Shown: positions 1 to 11,606, counted from the stretch's first letter. The stretch: 64,000 nucleotides of DNA from Riptortus pedestris (GCA_019009955.1 CM032230.1:103912501-103976500), one strand, 5' to 3'. Notes: a model not told the origin generated them from the letters alone. Numbers and translations: made by a program.

Positions 1-14
1 TCGCCGCATAACAA

Positions 15-165
15 AGTAAAAATGAGATTTACACTAAAAACTATAGGAGTCAACAGTTTTAAAGGGAACAACATACTAAACCGAAGTAAACGAAACTCCG
101 TACGTGGGTTAGTACGCCTCCTTGATTTTCTAATATAAATGCTCTACTATAAACTCTGTTTTACA
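15..165 (+). mobile_element. Helitron internal fragment, diverged
   Basis: The stretch with ACTATAGGAGTCAACA, AACCGAAGTAAACGAAACTC and TTAGTACGCCTCC matches, with many changes, the internal tandem unit of the Helitrons at 26 and 34 kb, in the same orientation. Both Helitron ends are missing, so this is an old remnant cut by the window edge or by deletion. The match is by eye only. Confidence 0.35.
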
Positions 166-186
166 AATTTCTCATAAGGTAAAAAT

Positions 187-480
187 AAAGTCCGTCACGC
201 AGGGCTGAGCAAGCTAAGTAGAGTGCGTATCTCACTCACTTGTATGTAATGATCTCATCTTATGATATATTTTCCATTTTTCTAAATAAAAATCCGAGGA
301 GTAAAAGTGGGGTTTTACTGAAGGCTGAAAATGACAAAAATCTGAGTTAATATTTATGATAGAGAAAAGTGTATAGACAACATTTAAAGAAAATTAAATT
401 TGCAATAAGATTGATTTTATGACGTTTCATAATAACGATGATATTTTAAATTTTTGTTTATTAATGAAATCTGGTGAAAC
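187..480 (-). mobile_element. Family H (HINE-like), 3' half, diverged
   Basis: The minus-strand 3' terminus (AAAGTCCGTCACGCAGG on the plus strand) is followed by the family's internal blocks, including GGGGTTTTACTGAAGGCTGAAAA and TTGCAATAAGATTG split by changes. The copy fades near 480, before the (TA)n core, so its 5' half is lost. Confidence 0.55.
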
Positions 481-790
481 AGGAATTTTCAGTTATGAAA
501 GAACAGATGCCGAATTCGTTGACACCTGAACAACAGAATGCTTTTTATGGAGTTTAATTGACTTAGTACATTGCATACATAATCTGACTTAGAGACTCCC
601 AAGTCGTTTGACTCACTGAACCTGGTTTATATCAGATGACCTTGTGTAACCTATATTTTTAACGATTTTGTTATTAAAGCTTCAAAGGAAACGGGAGAAG
701 AGGAAACTGTGGATTAATTATCTCTTTAATAAAGCGCCTTCTTCAGGAATTTACAGTAGGTACTCAATTTAAAGGAACGTTCTGGGAATA
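481..790. other. Unassigned 310 bp
   Basis: AT-rich sequence between two H remnants. I see no long open frame, tandem repeat or match to the other families in this window. Confidence 0.4.
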
Positions 791-840
791 AAATTCCGTC
801 GCGCAGGCGCTGTATTACCATAGGAGATTTTCCTCGTGAA
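791..840 (-). mobile_element. Family H 3'-terminal scrap
   Basis: AAATTCCGTCGCGCAGGCGCTG, split by two changes, and a degraded GATTTTCCTCGTGAA match the last 50 bases of family H on the minus strand. Nothing of the rest of the element follows. Confidence 0.35.
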
Positions 841-879
841 GGAATGACGTCATCTCAAATCCTATTTCTATTTCAGTGG

Positions 880-1075
880 TAATAAGGAACAGTCTAACCG
901 GAGATGTCGGCTCAACAGGGACCAGCTCTAGAGCACTGAAGATGGGACGGTTCGCCCCGAAAGTACTTTGTCTTTAATAAACGAAGCATTAAGAGTGGAG
1001 GTGTGTTTGACCTTTTGATCCTTCCGTTGATGATGGACCTCCACCAGCCAGCCCAAATCCCGATTAATAAGGAAC
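880..1075 (-). mobile_element. Short retroposed fragment of repeat family X
   Basis: A 174-bp insert (891-1064) is flanked by an 11-bp direct repeat TAATAAGGAAC (880-890 and 1065-1075), which looks like a target-site duplication. Read on the minus strand it encodes a peptide with GWLVEVHHQRKDQKVK and later VLSGRTVPSSVL, then a stop. Related coding pieces occur at 31.9 kb (plus) and 32.7-33.0 kb (minus). I do not recognise the protein. A Penelope-type endonuclease tail is a weak possibility. Long, variable target duplications suggest target-primed insertion. Confidence 0.5.
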
Positions 1076-2300
1076 GTAAGAATTGAAGTTCAAGCTAATA
1101 TGTGATGTGTTGTAACTGTTTTTGACTGCCTACAACGATCGAAATAACATTAATGCTCCCAGTTTTGTTATATATTATGAGAAGCCTTTCTGAACGTCGT
1201 GCATTGAATACAACCTTTATCCTTCTCTTTAGAGAAATCAACTAAAAAGGTGTAAGCGAATAATATCTTCATTCAATAGCGCATTCGATTCCCAATGGAT
1301 TTAAGTGCAATTTTCATGATATCGGCATTGGAGGTAAAATGCTGAGATTATTAATGAACTTTTATAAAATATTATCATTTATTATAAAATATGATGTTCG
1401 TGCAAACCAACAAATACAAATTATTGAAGGAGTTCTGACGGGAGATAGCTTAAGCCCTCTTCTGTCAGACTCCCTATTTCATAACTTATCAAGGGTCTAA
1501 AGTAGCATTCGATGCTTTTATCCATAGAATACTTATTATAGTTAACGTAAAGAGCTACGTTAAACATGTTATTTACGGCTTCTAAGAGTAAACTTTTATT
1601 TGAGATTCACTATAAACATGGATAGAACTAATTCTATTGTGCCTGGCTCTAAGATTTATGTTTAAATAAGCAAGAACTGCATGTTGTACGCCACGAAACG
1701 TCTTAATTACCCATAATTAGACATCCATTGAAAGTTTCCATCTACAGATTCATAGAAGCCGAACCAGACTTATGGGCAAGGACACGATGCAACAAAATTC
1801 CAGTTATTGCTCAGCTATGCCTTCTAGAAAACCAACTAGAAGTTCAAACTAGTTTACTCTTCTGAGAGGTGAATATCTAGGATATTTCAAAGGAAAAATT
1901 ATTTTGACAGTTCTTGCAAATTGATTATTCCGTTCGTCTCTAGAAGAGTAGCATTGATTTATACGTTTGTGTTAATAAATAAGCAGTCAAATTTGAGTCA
2001 CAGATTCTTTACTACAATTAGGTTTTCTGGATTATAGAATTTTCGGAGATCAATTGGGTCTTATCTTGACTACATTTCCATTCATTTTCCGCTATATCTC
2101 AAAAGGTTTCCCACGGTCGAATGATTTCTATAGATTCTCCTCTACTGGAATAATTACTTCGATGGTATACAATGTTCTTTATGCAGTTTATAATCGTGTG
2201 TCATGGCTTATTGCTGGCGACTGCATATCATGATTGGAATATTCTTTGGTTTGACACCGATCTCTGCAAATGGATGAGCATTATATTTGTTATATAACAC

Positions 2301-2303
<3 letters not shown>
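1076..2303. other. Unassigned AT-rich stretch
   Basis: No family seen elsewhere in the window is recognisable here, and there is no coding frame of note. Low repeat content compared with its surroundings. Confidence 0.4.
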
Positions 2304-2353
<50 letters not shown>

Positions 2354-2361
2354 TACATACA
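2304..2361. repeat. (TA)n microsatellite with CACA/CATA tail
   Basis: About 40 bases of pure TA run into short CA and CATA repeats. No H sequence can be read on either side, so this may be a free microsatellite or the last trace of an H core. Confidence 0.8.
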
Positions 2362-2728
2362 AAACGCGCTGTATAACAAATACAATGCTCCTCCTTTAAA
2401 ATAATAATAATTTAAATACACTGATTGGAGCTGAAATACAATATTACACGACTGAAAGCCGGAAATTCATCAGCAAATTAAAATCCCACTTCAAATGGTG
2501 GGGAGGCATATTTTTTTTCAAATAATGTGAAAAATAAATCAGTGGAAAATGCGGGTTAATATATGAGGTTGGTTGAGCAATAAAGAGATTAGCAATAATC
2601 AGGACAAAATATAAATTCCTAAATGCCGAGTTAAAAACCTTAAATCACCACAAAAAAAAAAAAAAAAAAAAAGATTTTTTTTTTTTTTTAAATATTCTCT
2701 TATAATATTATATAATATAATCATATTT
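2362..2728. other. Unassigned, with facing A and T runs
   Basis: Contains an A run (about 2652-2671) followed within a few bases by a T run (about 2676-2689), able to pair as a hairpin. Otherwise unremarkable AT-rich DNA. Confidence 0.4.
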
Positions 2729-2877
2729 AACAAAAATTGCAACCGCTAGAGCGGTAGCAGACAATATTTAATTTTCATTTCCTAGGTAGGATCGGTGGAC
2801 ATTTGAGGAATGTTTTCGAAAGTCCCTTCATGAGTGGAACATCAATAGCTGCTTTCCATAAAGGGAAATCTGCTAAA
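2729..2877 (-). mobile_element. Family H 5' half, diverged
   Basis: Starts at CAAAAATTGCAACCGCTAG next to where the (TA)n core should be, then the CTAGGTAGGATCG block and the 5' terminus AAGGGAAATCTGCTAAAA. The core is reduced to a few bases and the 3' half is absent. Confidence 0.65.
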
Positions 2878-3473
2878 AGACGAATCTTACGGTTTTACAT
2901 TAAAACTTGACGAAGTTGAATTCTTCATTTGAGTTTTAAATAGGATTTATTTTGGGATGTTACAATGTAATTGGACTCTCTCTCTGTTAATAGAATGTAT
3001 CTTCTGCTGATGACAGATGTTGCGCACTTAACAAGTTTCTTTTAATTTAATTATTTAATTAGATATACTCCGGAACCAACGAGAAATTTTTAAGTTCGCC
3101 AATTTTACTTCTTTCTGTTTAATTACCTTCGCTCCCACTGAACGCTTTAAATGTTTTCGTTTCTTGTTTAGATTCCAAGAATAACTGATTATTTATTCTT
3201 TAAAAATGGAAACGTCTTTGACAAATGTATTGAAATTTGTTCTATATAATTTCACGACGATATTAGCGTGGGATTGTTAGTTTAGAAATAATAATTTTAT
3301 AACTGCAAAATCATATAATATGAACAGCCGAATATAATATGTAAATATATATTTTGATAAATATATAGAAATTTAACTAGATAATTAAAATATTTGCAGG
3401 TTTAAAAATATTTTTATTTATAGAAAAGCACACGCAACTAGGCGATTTGGTTCAAAATTTAGCAATGTAATAA
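2878..3473. other. Unassigned AT-rich stretch
   Basis: No recognisable repeat, RNA or coding feature. Runs of T- and A-rich sequence only. Confidence 0.4.
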
Positions 3474-3975
3474 AAAGTCAACTAAGTAAAGGGCTGTGTT
3501 AACTAAGCAGATTTCCCACGTCACGTATTTGCATTTATCTCAAAACTTAAAAGTTCAATGAAAACAATATTTGGTATTTAAGCTTCAAATAAAGTGCTTC
3601 AAAACATAATAGAATATTGAAAATATGAGATGAGTAGGAGTTGGGCTTTACCGAAGACCGAAAACTAAAAAATGCAAATATCTAAAGTAAATAATCAAGA
3701 TAGTGAAAGAATGTAGATAATAACATTTATAGAAAATTACATTTGTAATAAGATTGGTTATATATAATTTTTCGATCCGACGCACAATAACGGAGATATT
3801 AAGAATTATCGAAATTCTCCCCCTCTAAACACCCCTCTCCCTGGTCCGATTTCAGCCATTAACGAACTTGATCTTTCTTTTTGTTTAAAACTATTATATA
3901 TCAAGTTTGGTAACGATAAGACAAAAATTGCAACCGCTAGAGCGGTAACAGACAAATATATATATATATATATAT
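3474..3975 (-). mobile_element. Family H, long subtype, 3' part up to its (TA)n core
   Basis: Minus-strand copy of the longer subtype (blocks TTTGGTATTTAAGCTTC and GAGTAGGAGTTGGGC), ending at CGGTAACAGACAAA and a (TA)n tract (about 3956-3975). The 3' tip is degraded (AAAGTCAACTAAGTAAAGGG). The expected H sequence beyond the core is replaced by a Helitron fragment. Confidence 0.75.
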
Positions 3976-4170
3976 TCAAAATATTTCGTCGTCTATTTGT
4001 TTTTCGACAAACGTGCACATAAAAAAAGTTGTTTCCCTTGTTATTTGTTATTTAGAGTAACTTTTGTTTTTTTACATTTTTTTGGGAACAATGTATGAAG
4101 CAAATAATTTGCATATAATATTGATATGCTCATCAACTCTTTCCAATATGAACTACCAGGTACCTCACCA
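3976..4170 (+). mobile_element. Helitron fragment joined to the H core
   Basis: Directly after the (TA)n tract comes Helitron internal sequence (TTTTTCGACAAACGTGCACA, AAAAGTTGTTTCCC, TTATTTAGAGTAACTTTTG, AATATGAACTACCAGGTACC), matching 27.0-27.4 kb. This is a third case of a Helitron next to an H core. The Helitron 3' hairpin and the rest of the H copy are missing. Confidence 0.55.
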
Positions 4171-4414
4171 GGAATAGTGGTATAGAAACAATAATTTTAT
4201 GTTTTATAATATTATTTTACAGACTATAAATAGAGTAAAATTATTAATTATTTTCGTAAAGTTTGAACAAACATTTTGTAATAAAATTACAGAGTAATAG
4301 TATATTAGTAATATAATAAACAAATAAGTTCAAGGTTATAAATGATCAAATACAGAAAATATTCGGTTCAAAATTTGCAAGAAAAAAAATTTAATTTATC
4401 AATTAGGAACTAGA

Positions 4415-5152
4415 AAAGTCCGTCACGCAGGGGCTGCGTAAACTAAGCAGATTTCCCACGTGAAGTTTTACAATAGAGAAATCTGCCTAATAACAACTGT
4501 AGTAGTAAGAAACCTCTAAACCTAAAACATTATTTAGGGCGTAAGAACCCAGTAGTTTCTAGCCCCAAAAAACAGTTGACCTAACCTCTAAACCAATTCA
4601 GGAGGGACGAAGTTATAGAAACGGCCGCCAGAGCTCTCGCCGGAAAGTTCGAACATAGCCTACTGGTGACAAGTATCACGCAGAATACAAATGCAAATAT
4701 CTCGGTTAATATTCAAGATACAGAATAAATGAATAGAACAATATTTATAGTAAATTTAATTTGCAATAAGATTTATTCTATACAATTTTTCGATCCGACG
4801 CATAATAACGGAGAAATTTTGAATTTTCAAAAATCCCCCCCTCTAAACCCCCCCTCCCACTGGTCCGATTTCAGCCATTAACGAACTTGATCTCTCTTTT
4901 TACGTAAAACGCTTAAATATGAAGTTTGGTAACGATTAAACAAAAATTGCGACCGCTAGAGCGTTAACAGACAAATATATATATATATATAGATATATAT
5001 ATATATAGATATATATATATATATAATTTTGAACGGACCTCATTTTCGTCATCTCCTGGGTAGGATCGATGGACATTTGAGGAAATTTTTCAAAACTCGC
5101 GTCATGAGTACGACCTCAATAGCTGATTTCCCCTAAGGGAAATCTGCTAAAA
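4415..5152 (-). mobile_element. Family H, complete copy with 85-bp subfamily insert
   Basis: Full-length minus copy, about 738 bp. 3' terminus AAAGTCCGTCACGCAGGGGC at the left, interrupted (TA)n core with GA steps at 4975-5024, and 5' palindrome and AAATCTGCTAAAA at the right. It carries an extra block at about 4515-4600 (ACAGTTGACCTAACCTC and neighbours) bounded by repeats of the TAACCTCTAAACC motif. The same block occurs only in the H copy ending at 36244. Confidence 0.9.
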
Positions 5153-6202
5153 AATTAACTTTTTTTTATATTACAGAAGAAAAATCAAATGTCTTCCTCG
5201 TATATATTTCCCTAACAATATTGCACGTTACTTGATGGATACTGTGATTTCGGCAAAAATTCCTTTGGCACATATTGCATACAGCGCTTGTTCTATTATT
5301 TCGATGTGTCCCACAAAGGTAGGAAATTTTTTTTGCCCTCAGAAAACCGACTCAACATATCAGAACATGTTGAGAATACCAAATCAGAAACATACAAATA
5401 CCTGGAACCCCCAGCCCGCTGAAGTCATTTCTATTCCTAGTATTTTGAAAGATGTTCAGATTTCGGTCCAAATGCCGCAACGCGCCCGCCGGAGGGTTAA
5501 AAATATAATTACGTTAAATCTTTCTAAAAAATAAAGTTGTTCATTTGACTATTGACGACTTTTTAGTCCTTTTTTTTTCATGTTCTTTTCCATGTTGCAT
5601 TCTAGGCTAGGTTTAATATGCACATAGAAAAGTATACCTTTCCAAAATTAAGTTTCCCTGATAGTTTACATAACCATCGATTCTTCTTGAAACATGTAAT
5701 TCAGTAAGCAACATATTTTCGCGTTCCAGCAGGCTTACTACTTTTGAGATGAAAACAAATATTTTCTTCCCTTTACTTGGAAGGATGCTGTGCCTTTTTC
5801 ATTCAGGGCGAGTTAAAGAAAATGCTGACTGATGGAGCGTAGATAGCCTCGGAGCATCATTTGTAATTCAGCCGCCCGAGTAACGAGCTCATCTTTTTCC
5901 ACGGACTTTTCTACAAATCATTTCCAAGCCAGTAAAGTATCTCGGGGTCAAACAAGGTTACAGCTCTCTTAAAATATGATTTTCTTCACGCTTTTAATTG
6001 CTCTTATTATGAGTGTAATTTATATTTTATTCTTAATAATTCTAGAAACGCTTTTCAGATTTTTTACAAGCTGTGTTATTCTTCACTGACCAGTTGGAGT
6101 AAACATTCTGTCTTATTGAGTCATTAAGATTGTGTTAATATTATTTAATTAGACACTAAACGACTAATTCATCTTGTGATTCAGTCGTTATCCAATTTTT
6201 TA
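5153..6202. other. Unassigned, one 100-codon frame
   Basis: A plus-strand open frame at 5232-5534 (100 codons) has no recognisable domain. It is proline- and isoleucine-rich with a basic tail (QRARRRVK). About 5800-5960 is a GC-richer island (AGCCGCCCGAGTAACGAGC) unlike the flanks. Neither is enough to call a gene. Confidence 0.3.
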
Positions 6203-6303
6203 ACAGATTTTTCTTAAATGAAATCCGTTATTGAGGTTGTACTCATGACACGATTTTTGAAAACAAATCCTCAAAGGTCAATCGATCATACCTAGGAGTT
6301 GAC
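6203..6303 (+). mobile_element. Family H 5'-terminal fragment
   Basis: CAGATTTTTCTTAAATGAAA, GAGGTTGTACTCATGACACG and ATCGATCATACCTAGGAG follow the family's first 100 bases in plus orientation. It stops a few bases before the minus-strand copy that begins at 6307. Confidence 0.6.
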
Positions 6304-6306
6304 AAA

Positions 6307-6770
6307 AAAAGTCCGTCACGCAGGGACTGCTTTACCTAAGCAGGTTTCCCACGTGCGCCAGGTATTTGCATTTATCACAAAGTAAAAATTCAATGAAAGC
6401 AATATTTGGTATTTAGGACTCAAATAAAGTGCTCCATAATATAGTAGCGTATTGCTAATATGGCATGAGTTGGAGTGGGGGTTTACTGAAACCCGAAAAC
6501 GAAGAAAATGCAAATATCTCGGTTAATATTAACGATAGTGAAAAAACTTGCTTAACAACAATAAAAGAACATTACATTTGCAATATGATTGGTTCTATAC
6601 AATGTTTCGACTAGATGCATAATAACTGAAATATTAAGAATTTGTAAAAATCGCCCCTCTAAACACCCCTCCCCCAGTCTTTACAGCAATTAACGAACTT
6701 GACCTCGATCAAACTAAAATTACGACCGCTAGAACGTTAACAGACAAATGTATATATATATAAATTTATA
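6307..6770 (-). mobile_element. Family H, long subtype, 3' part
   Basis: Minus copy with an intact 3' end (AAAGTCCGTCACGCAGGGAC), long-subtype blocks and the CGTTAACAGACAAATG motif before a short (TA)n (about 6750-6765). The 5' half is missing and unrelated LINE-like DNA follows. Confidence 0.75.
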
Positions 6771-7018
6771 ATATAAATACAAAAATTTAAATTCTAGAAA
6801 AGTTAAAAAGCCACGACCTTTTAATTGATATCCACCGAGCTACAAATTCCAAAAAGTAACCCCATCTACAGAACTATATCCAGCTTTAATATATATTAAA
6901 TAATAATATTCTCCAGCCCGGAGAACTACCTGACATTTAAGACAAACATAAAAAAGCTAAGATCTGTTAGCCAATTAAGAATATCAAGCTTAGAATTTAC
7001 CAAACTTAAACCACGAAA

Positions 7019-7500
7019 CAAAACTTTTTCATTCAAAACTCAGGAACTTTGCACATTTTGTAATCAGTTCATCCCTAAAGCCTGTCACATGCACTTCTCT
7101 ACTGTGAGAAGCTCATCGAATTTCATTTTTCGCGAGACGGAAACAAATATCTACAAACACTTTCCTCAGCAGTCAGTGATGTGTATAAAATTGAAGAGAT
7201 ACTTAGTATCGATAGCCTCGAAAAACTACACTGGAATCTATAAGTGCTGATAGACCAGACCCCAATGTTATGTTAAGACGGAAAAGGGTTTATTGAATAC
7301 TTTTAGTTATCTTTTATGTACTATATTTTACTATTTACACTATATTGCTTTTTTTTTATTTTTATATTATTGTTGATCTCAAGAATTCGGATATAATTAT
7401 TTATTTAAAAAGACAGAATTGTTATTTGTTTTTTAATTTGTACAAGTTCTAAATCTTTAACAAATAAATGTATATTCTATTCTATATTCCATTCTGTCCT
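7019..7500 (+). pseudogene. Probable non-LTR retrotransposon tail (C-terminus and 3' UTR)
   Basis: The frame at 7079-7243 reads SLSHALLYCEKLIEF, then NKYLQTLSSAVSDVYKIEEI and LSIDSLEKLHWNL before a stop. The H-x3-L-x2-C pattern and the following leucine-rich helix resemble the post-RNase H tail of I/Jockey-group LINEs. Upstream sequence is frame-shifted. The stretch ends near 7490 with AATAAATG and repeats of TATTC, like a LINE 3' terminus with a short tandem tail. No catalytic motif remains. The call rests on the C-terminal pattern only. Confidence 0.35.
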
Positions 7501-8211
7501 TCCTTTATGATTCAAAAAGTGTTGAAACAAATTATGCAATTTGTAATAATATATAATATAATTTAAGTTATGTAATTATTGTTCGTTCCTTACAAAGCTT
7601 ATTTCACGAGGTGTTTTCACAAATATAAACCAAGGATATCAAAATAACCAGAACTTGGAAAGTTAATTCTAAAATTCAGATTAAAATCTGTTAAACTTCT
7701 GTCTATAGCACAAAAGGCTTCCGTAATTAAGAAAATTAAGCCCTCACCTTGTATATTGTGTAAAGTTATTGCTTTGTTCAGACAAATTTAATGAGATAAA
7801 GGCCCTTGAGAATATTATTAGGGCGATGTAGTTTGTTGTAAAAGGGGTAACATCGGACAGTAAGGGGCAAAATTTAAGCGCTCAACTCTTCAGAGGGAGC
7901 AAGTATGCAACAAACCTAATAGGGTAGGCAAAGCGCGCTCTCTTTATTGAATATTTTAGCGCTTAAGTGGCAGGGGGGGAGGAGGGTATATACTTTCATT
8001 TCTTTGTAGCCCCCCGTGGGAGTTTACATCTTTCCCTGGATAAAGTATTGGATTTTAGGACCACTTGTTTCCTGCAAATATTAGATCCGCGAGGTCCTTC
8101 TTTTTAAGCTTGTGGAGTTTTAACAAGGCGCCCCACTTTTATAAGCGATTGGCTTCTCTATATGCAGCAGTTTAAAAAGTTTAATGACCTATTGTAAGAT
8201 TGACACATTTT
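7501..8211. other. Unassigned, with GC-richer island
   Basis: Low-repeat sequence. The part around 7840-8130 (AACATCGGACAGTAAGGGGC, GGTATATACTTTCATTTC, GATCCGCGAGGTCC) is more GC-balanced than its surroundings and matches nothing else in the window. Confidence 0.35.
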
Positions 8212-9065
8212 AAAAGTCCGCCACGCATGGACTGCTTAAAGTAAGCAGATTTCCTTCGTGATGTTTAATAACAGATAAATCTACATACAGGTAACACAAT
8301 AGCACCGTCAACATCAAGTGATTAAATACAAACGATAATATGAAACCTTCAAACGGGAAGCACCTGAATCGTAAACAAGCAGATGTGCTTCTCACAGGAA
8401 AGAAAAACAAGTACAGAAATATATCAGAGCATAACATATTAATTTTATTGAAAACTATTTACTATATGAAGTACTGTAATTTATAATCGATTAGAATAAT
8501 TTTTATCTTGATCAATCGAATTTTAGTCAAGAACTTAAGAATGGGGGAGGGGGCACGATAACATATTTGCATTTAACTCGTATAATAAAGGTCTCTTGAA
8601 AACAATTTATGGTTTTTAAGCTTCGAATAATGTGGTTTATTACATAACAGAGTATTGTTTATGTAACATAAGTAGAAGTGGGGGTTTGCTGCAGGCTGAA
8701 AATGAAAAATGCAAATATCTCGGTTAATATTCAAGATAGAGAAAACATGCATATAAGATTACTTTTTTAATTTGCAATAACATTGGTTATATATACTTCT
8801 TTGATCCGACTTATGGTAACAGAGATATTTCGAATTTTCGAAAATCCTCCCTCTAAACCCCCCTCCCCTCCCACTGGTCCGATTTCATCCATTAAAGAAC
8901 TTGATCTGTCTTTTTACATAAATATCGAGTTTGGTGACGATCAAACAAAAATTGCGACCGCTAGAGCGTTGGTGGACATTTGATTTTTTTTTTTTTTTTT
9001 TTTTCAAAAATCGTGTCATGAGTACGACCTCAATAGCTGATTTCCCTTAAGGGAAATCTGCTAAA
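8212..9065 (-). mobile_element. Family H, long subtype, complete, T-run core
   Basis: Minus copy of about 854 bp with both ends (AAAGTCCGCCACGCATGG at left; TTAAGGGAAATCTGCTAAAA at right). The usual (TA)n core is missing. In its place is a T run (about 8982-9003), and the block up to the CTGGGTAGGATCG motif is lost. Contains the long-subtype region with GGGGGAGGGGGC. Confidence 0.85.
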
Positions 9066-9240
9066 AATGGAAGGGGTCACTTTTGCGAATTTACCTTGAC
9101 GGAATACACTATCAACTAGGTCTCTTGGAAATCCTATACCGACTCATCTGGTTATTACTTTGTGTATTTATTCACTTCTCATGTTCATCTTAAGTTTATG
9201 TTACTGTTTTCTGATATGATGACACAGGTTTCTGATATTA

Positions 9241-9430
9241 CTATTATTATTTATTAATGTCCACTTTTTGCTGCTATGGCTAATTGGGATGGGTCATCAA
9301 CAAGCTACCACCCTTTTCTAGCCAGGGTGAGGCTAAGGATTTTATTTTATGACTTCGCCACTAAATAAATTCCTATAGCCTAGTCGCGAATCGAACTCAC
9401 CATTCTAGGTTTACCTTAGGGACAAATAGA
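9241..9430 (-). mobile_element. SINE (tRNA-headed family S), 5'-truncated
   Basis: Minus copy. The 3' tail is at the left (ATTATTATTTATTAATGTCC), the conserved body is TAGCCAGGGTGAGGCTAAGG, and the B-box region is CGAATCGAACTC. The tRNA-like head is cut just upstream of the B box. Confidence 0.7.
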
Positions 9431-10363
9431 AAAGGTGTGGTGAGTTGAAATCTCCAACTTGGAATAGCATAGAACAATTAATCATTGCAGTTGAAATTTA
9501 AAAAAGAAAAAAAAAAGCTTTATGAGATAATAAAGAGATTCTCAGCTTTGAACTTAGTAATCAGAAAACTTTTAATCAAGGAAAACTTCATTGCAAAAAA
9601 AAAAAAAGAAAAAAGGAAAAAGAAAAAACCCTGCATTCTCTTTGTAGACATAATCGATTAACTTGTCATTTTCACGAACAAGCCCCTTAATGAATTGAGG
9701 TCAATTTAAATCTTAATCAATATCTTCGGAACAAATGGCGAGCTCAATTTTCCAACTTGGTTGTATTTAGCGAATCATCTTTTCCTATAATTGTCGTCGC
9801 CATAAACTCCCTGGAGGTCGCATGTTCTCCCCATTGTTTATTAACTTAATTTGTATTAAAGCTTATACAAGGGTTAAGCTCGTTAAAACATTTTGCTGCT
9901 TATTGGGATAACTACAGCCCTTAGAAATGTTTTCCCTAATGATGGCTTTCGTCTGTTCAGTTAGACTTCAAATATTGTAGTATACTAAACTTGTTTAACT
10001 TCAATTCAGTACAAATTAAATAATTACCAAGTACAACTTAAATATTGGAAAATTATCTATAATGAAAAAAAAAACAACAAGAAAAAACACTATTTAAATG
10101 TGATATGACTCCTCATGTAATAATTAGATTATTATCGTTTGTATTTCAACCTGTTGATAGATTACTTATCCTAATTGATAAAATTAGTGATTTTTAAAAT
10201 GATGACGATGATATTGACAAGATGTTATTAACCTGTCAACCGAGCGGGACGTATAAATACTTCAAACGTAAACAATAATGGGTACGGGTAGGACTTATGA
10301 ATACGTCCTTAAAATAAATGTTGCGCCCTGGAACGGGCAGGCGTATATTTTCGAACAACAAAG
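9431..10363. other. Unassigned, several A-rich runs
   Basis: Two purine A/G-rich runs near 9500-9520 and 9595-9627, then a low-repeat stretch (9660-9960, with GTCGTCGCCATAAACTCC). No coding or RNA feature recognised. Confidence 0.35.
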
Positions 10364-10475
10364 AAAATCCGTCACGCAGGGGGTTAACTGAAGAAAACTG
10401 AAAAAATAACTAAAGAAAATACCTTTATATCAATATTGATAGACAATTAAATTTTCAAAAAGATGGGTTTTATAC
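10364..10475 (-). mobile_element. Family H, 3' part, split by an LTR
   Basis: A degraded 3' terminus (AAATCCGTCACGCAGGGGG) runs to GATGGGTTTTATAC at 10475, where the LTR begins. The H sequence resumes exactly at 11956 (ATACAATTTTTCGATCTGAC). This shows the LTR inserted in the block read elsewhere as CTATACAATTTTTCGATC. Confidence 0.8.
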
Positions 10476-10654
10476 TGTTGTGAAAATTAAATACATGAAG
10501 GATTAACAGAGATAGCCGCGTATTTGGGAAGTACGAAGGACATGAAAGGAGCCGACCGACTAGTGGCGCCGGCAGCATCTAATTAGGGCCGGGTATGTTC
10601 CAGGCAACGTGCCTAGCCACTTCTGGTCATTTTGTTTGATGTTTGCCGACAAGC

Positions 10655-10664
10655 TATATAAAAG
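10655..10664 (+). promoter_or_regulatory. LTR TATA box
   Basis: TATATAAAAG preceded by GCCGACAAGC. The same context (GACAAGCTATAAAAGG) is kept in the minus-strand LTR at 62.2 kb, which supports a functional promoter motif in the parental retrotransposon. Confidence 0.65.
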
Positions 10665-10729
10665 GGACCCTGACAGTGCCCAGTTTATTCTCAGCTGTCT
10701 TGATGATCACATCAGTGCATTCAGTGTTA

Positions 10730-11606
10730 AGGCCGGTCCAGACGCTCCATTTTGTACAACATTTTATCTGCGCAGTCTTAAGACGGAATGAAAACATTGC
10801 AATTTGTAGAGCGTCCACACGGCACAGACATATCTGTATATATTGCTCAGTTTTGTGTGAGATCGTCATGGAAGAGGTACTACTCTGGTCGATTTTCGCG
10901 ACGTGTCTTGTTAAAAAAAAAAAGATTGCAGCATCTCAGAAGTACCCGGTGTTCAAAGTGGTCGCGGAAGTGGTTTCTAAAAAGGACGCACTTTTCCCAT
11001 ATCAAATTATTGCGTGAATTACGTGATGAACCTACTGATTGGCGGAACTACTTGCGAATGGACGTTGACACATATACTTATTTATTGGAATTAGTGACAC
11101 CGCATATCAACAAAGAAAATACTAGTATGAGAACAGCAATATCAGCACATGAAAGGCTATTATTGCCGTGATGAAGCTATGATTGTAATGATTGCCGTTG
11201 CATCAATTTCTTTAAATTTATTTGCTAAACTTTCATACGCCTCCCCCTTCCTATCCCTCTCACTGTATTCTTTTGATTTAACACGCCAAATGCACGGGAA
11301 ACTTTCATACAGCAATAAAATCTGTTAAAAACTCCCTAGAACATTGCCGAAGGCCAGCCATTGCCGCCTGACGAATTGAAACTGAGTATCAAAATGAATC
11401 GGAAAACGGTGCTTCCGTCCACACACGCCGACTTAACTGCGCAGTTCAAGGAAATCTATGCTCTCTGGCTCAGTTTTACTAAAACTGTACCGTCTTCGAA
11501 ATGGGTTCAAAACTGCAGTATTCCAGTCCACACGCAACGTTTTATCTGCAACGTTTTGAACTGCGCTGACAAAACGTTGTGCAAAACGGAGCGTCTGGAC
11601 CGGCCT
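10730..11606 (+). mobile_element. PIF/Harbinger transposon, internally deleted
   Basis: Terminal inverted repeats of about 50 bp: AGGCCGGTCCAGACGCTCC at 10730, and its complement ending at 11606. The flanking trinucleotide TTA is duplicated (10727-10729 and 11607-11609), the PIF/Harbinger target preference. The 877-bp body keeps only the N-terminal part of the transposase gene, so it is non-autonomous. Confidence 0.88.
10788..11171 (+). pseudogene. HARBI1-like transposase, N-terminal fragment
   Basis: 127-codon open frame. From about residue 75 it reads FLKRTHFSHIKLLRELRDEP, then DWRNYLRMDVDTYTYLLELV and MRTAISAHERLL, the usual order at the N-terminus of PIF/Harbinger transposases before the DDE nuclease. 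The frame stops right after the HERL motif, where family members continue with the catalytic domain, so no DDE triad remains. In intact elements this protein would cut and paste the flanking transposon together with a Myb-like partner. None is present here. Confidence 0.75.

Noticed and set aside
891..1064. Hammerhead-like CTGAAGA ... CCCCGAAA on the plus strand
   Set aside because: The same bases encode the conserved family X peptide on the other strand, and the related copy at 31.9-32.0 kb lacks the CTGAAGA part, so the motif is probably chance.
5232..5534. A 100-codon gene
   Set aside because: No start context, domain, splice pattern or paralogue supports it. It may be chance in a low-repeat stretch.
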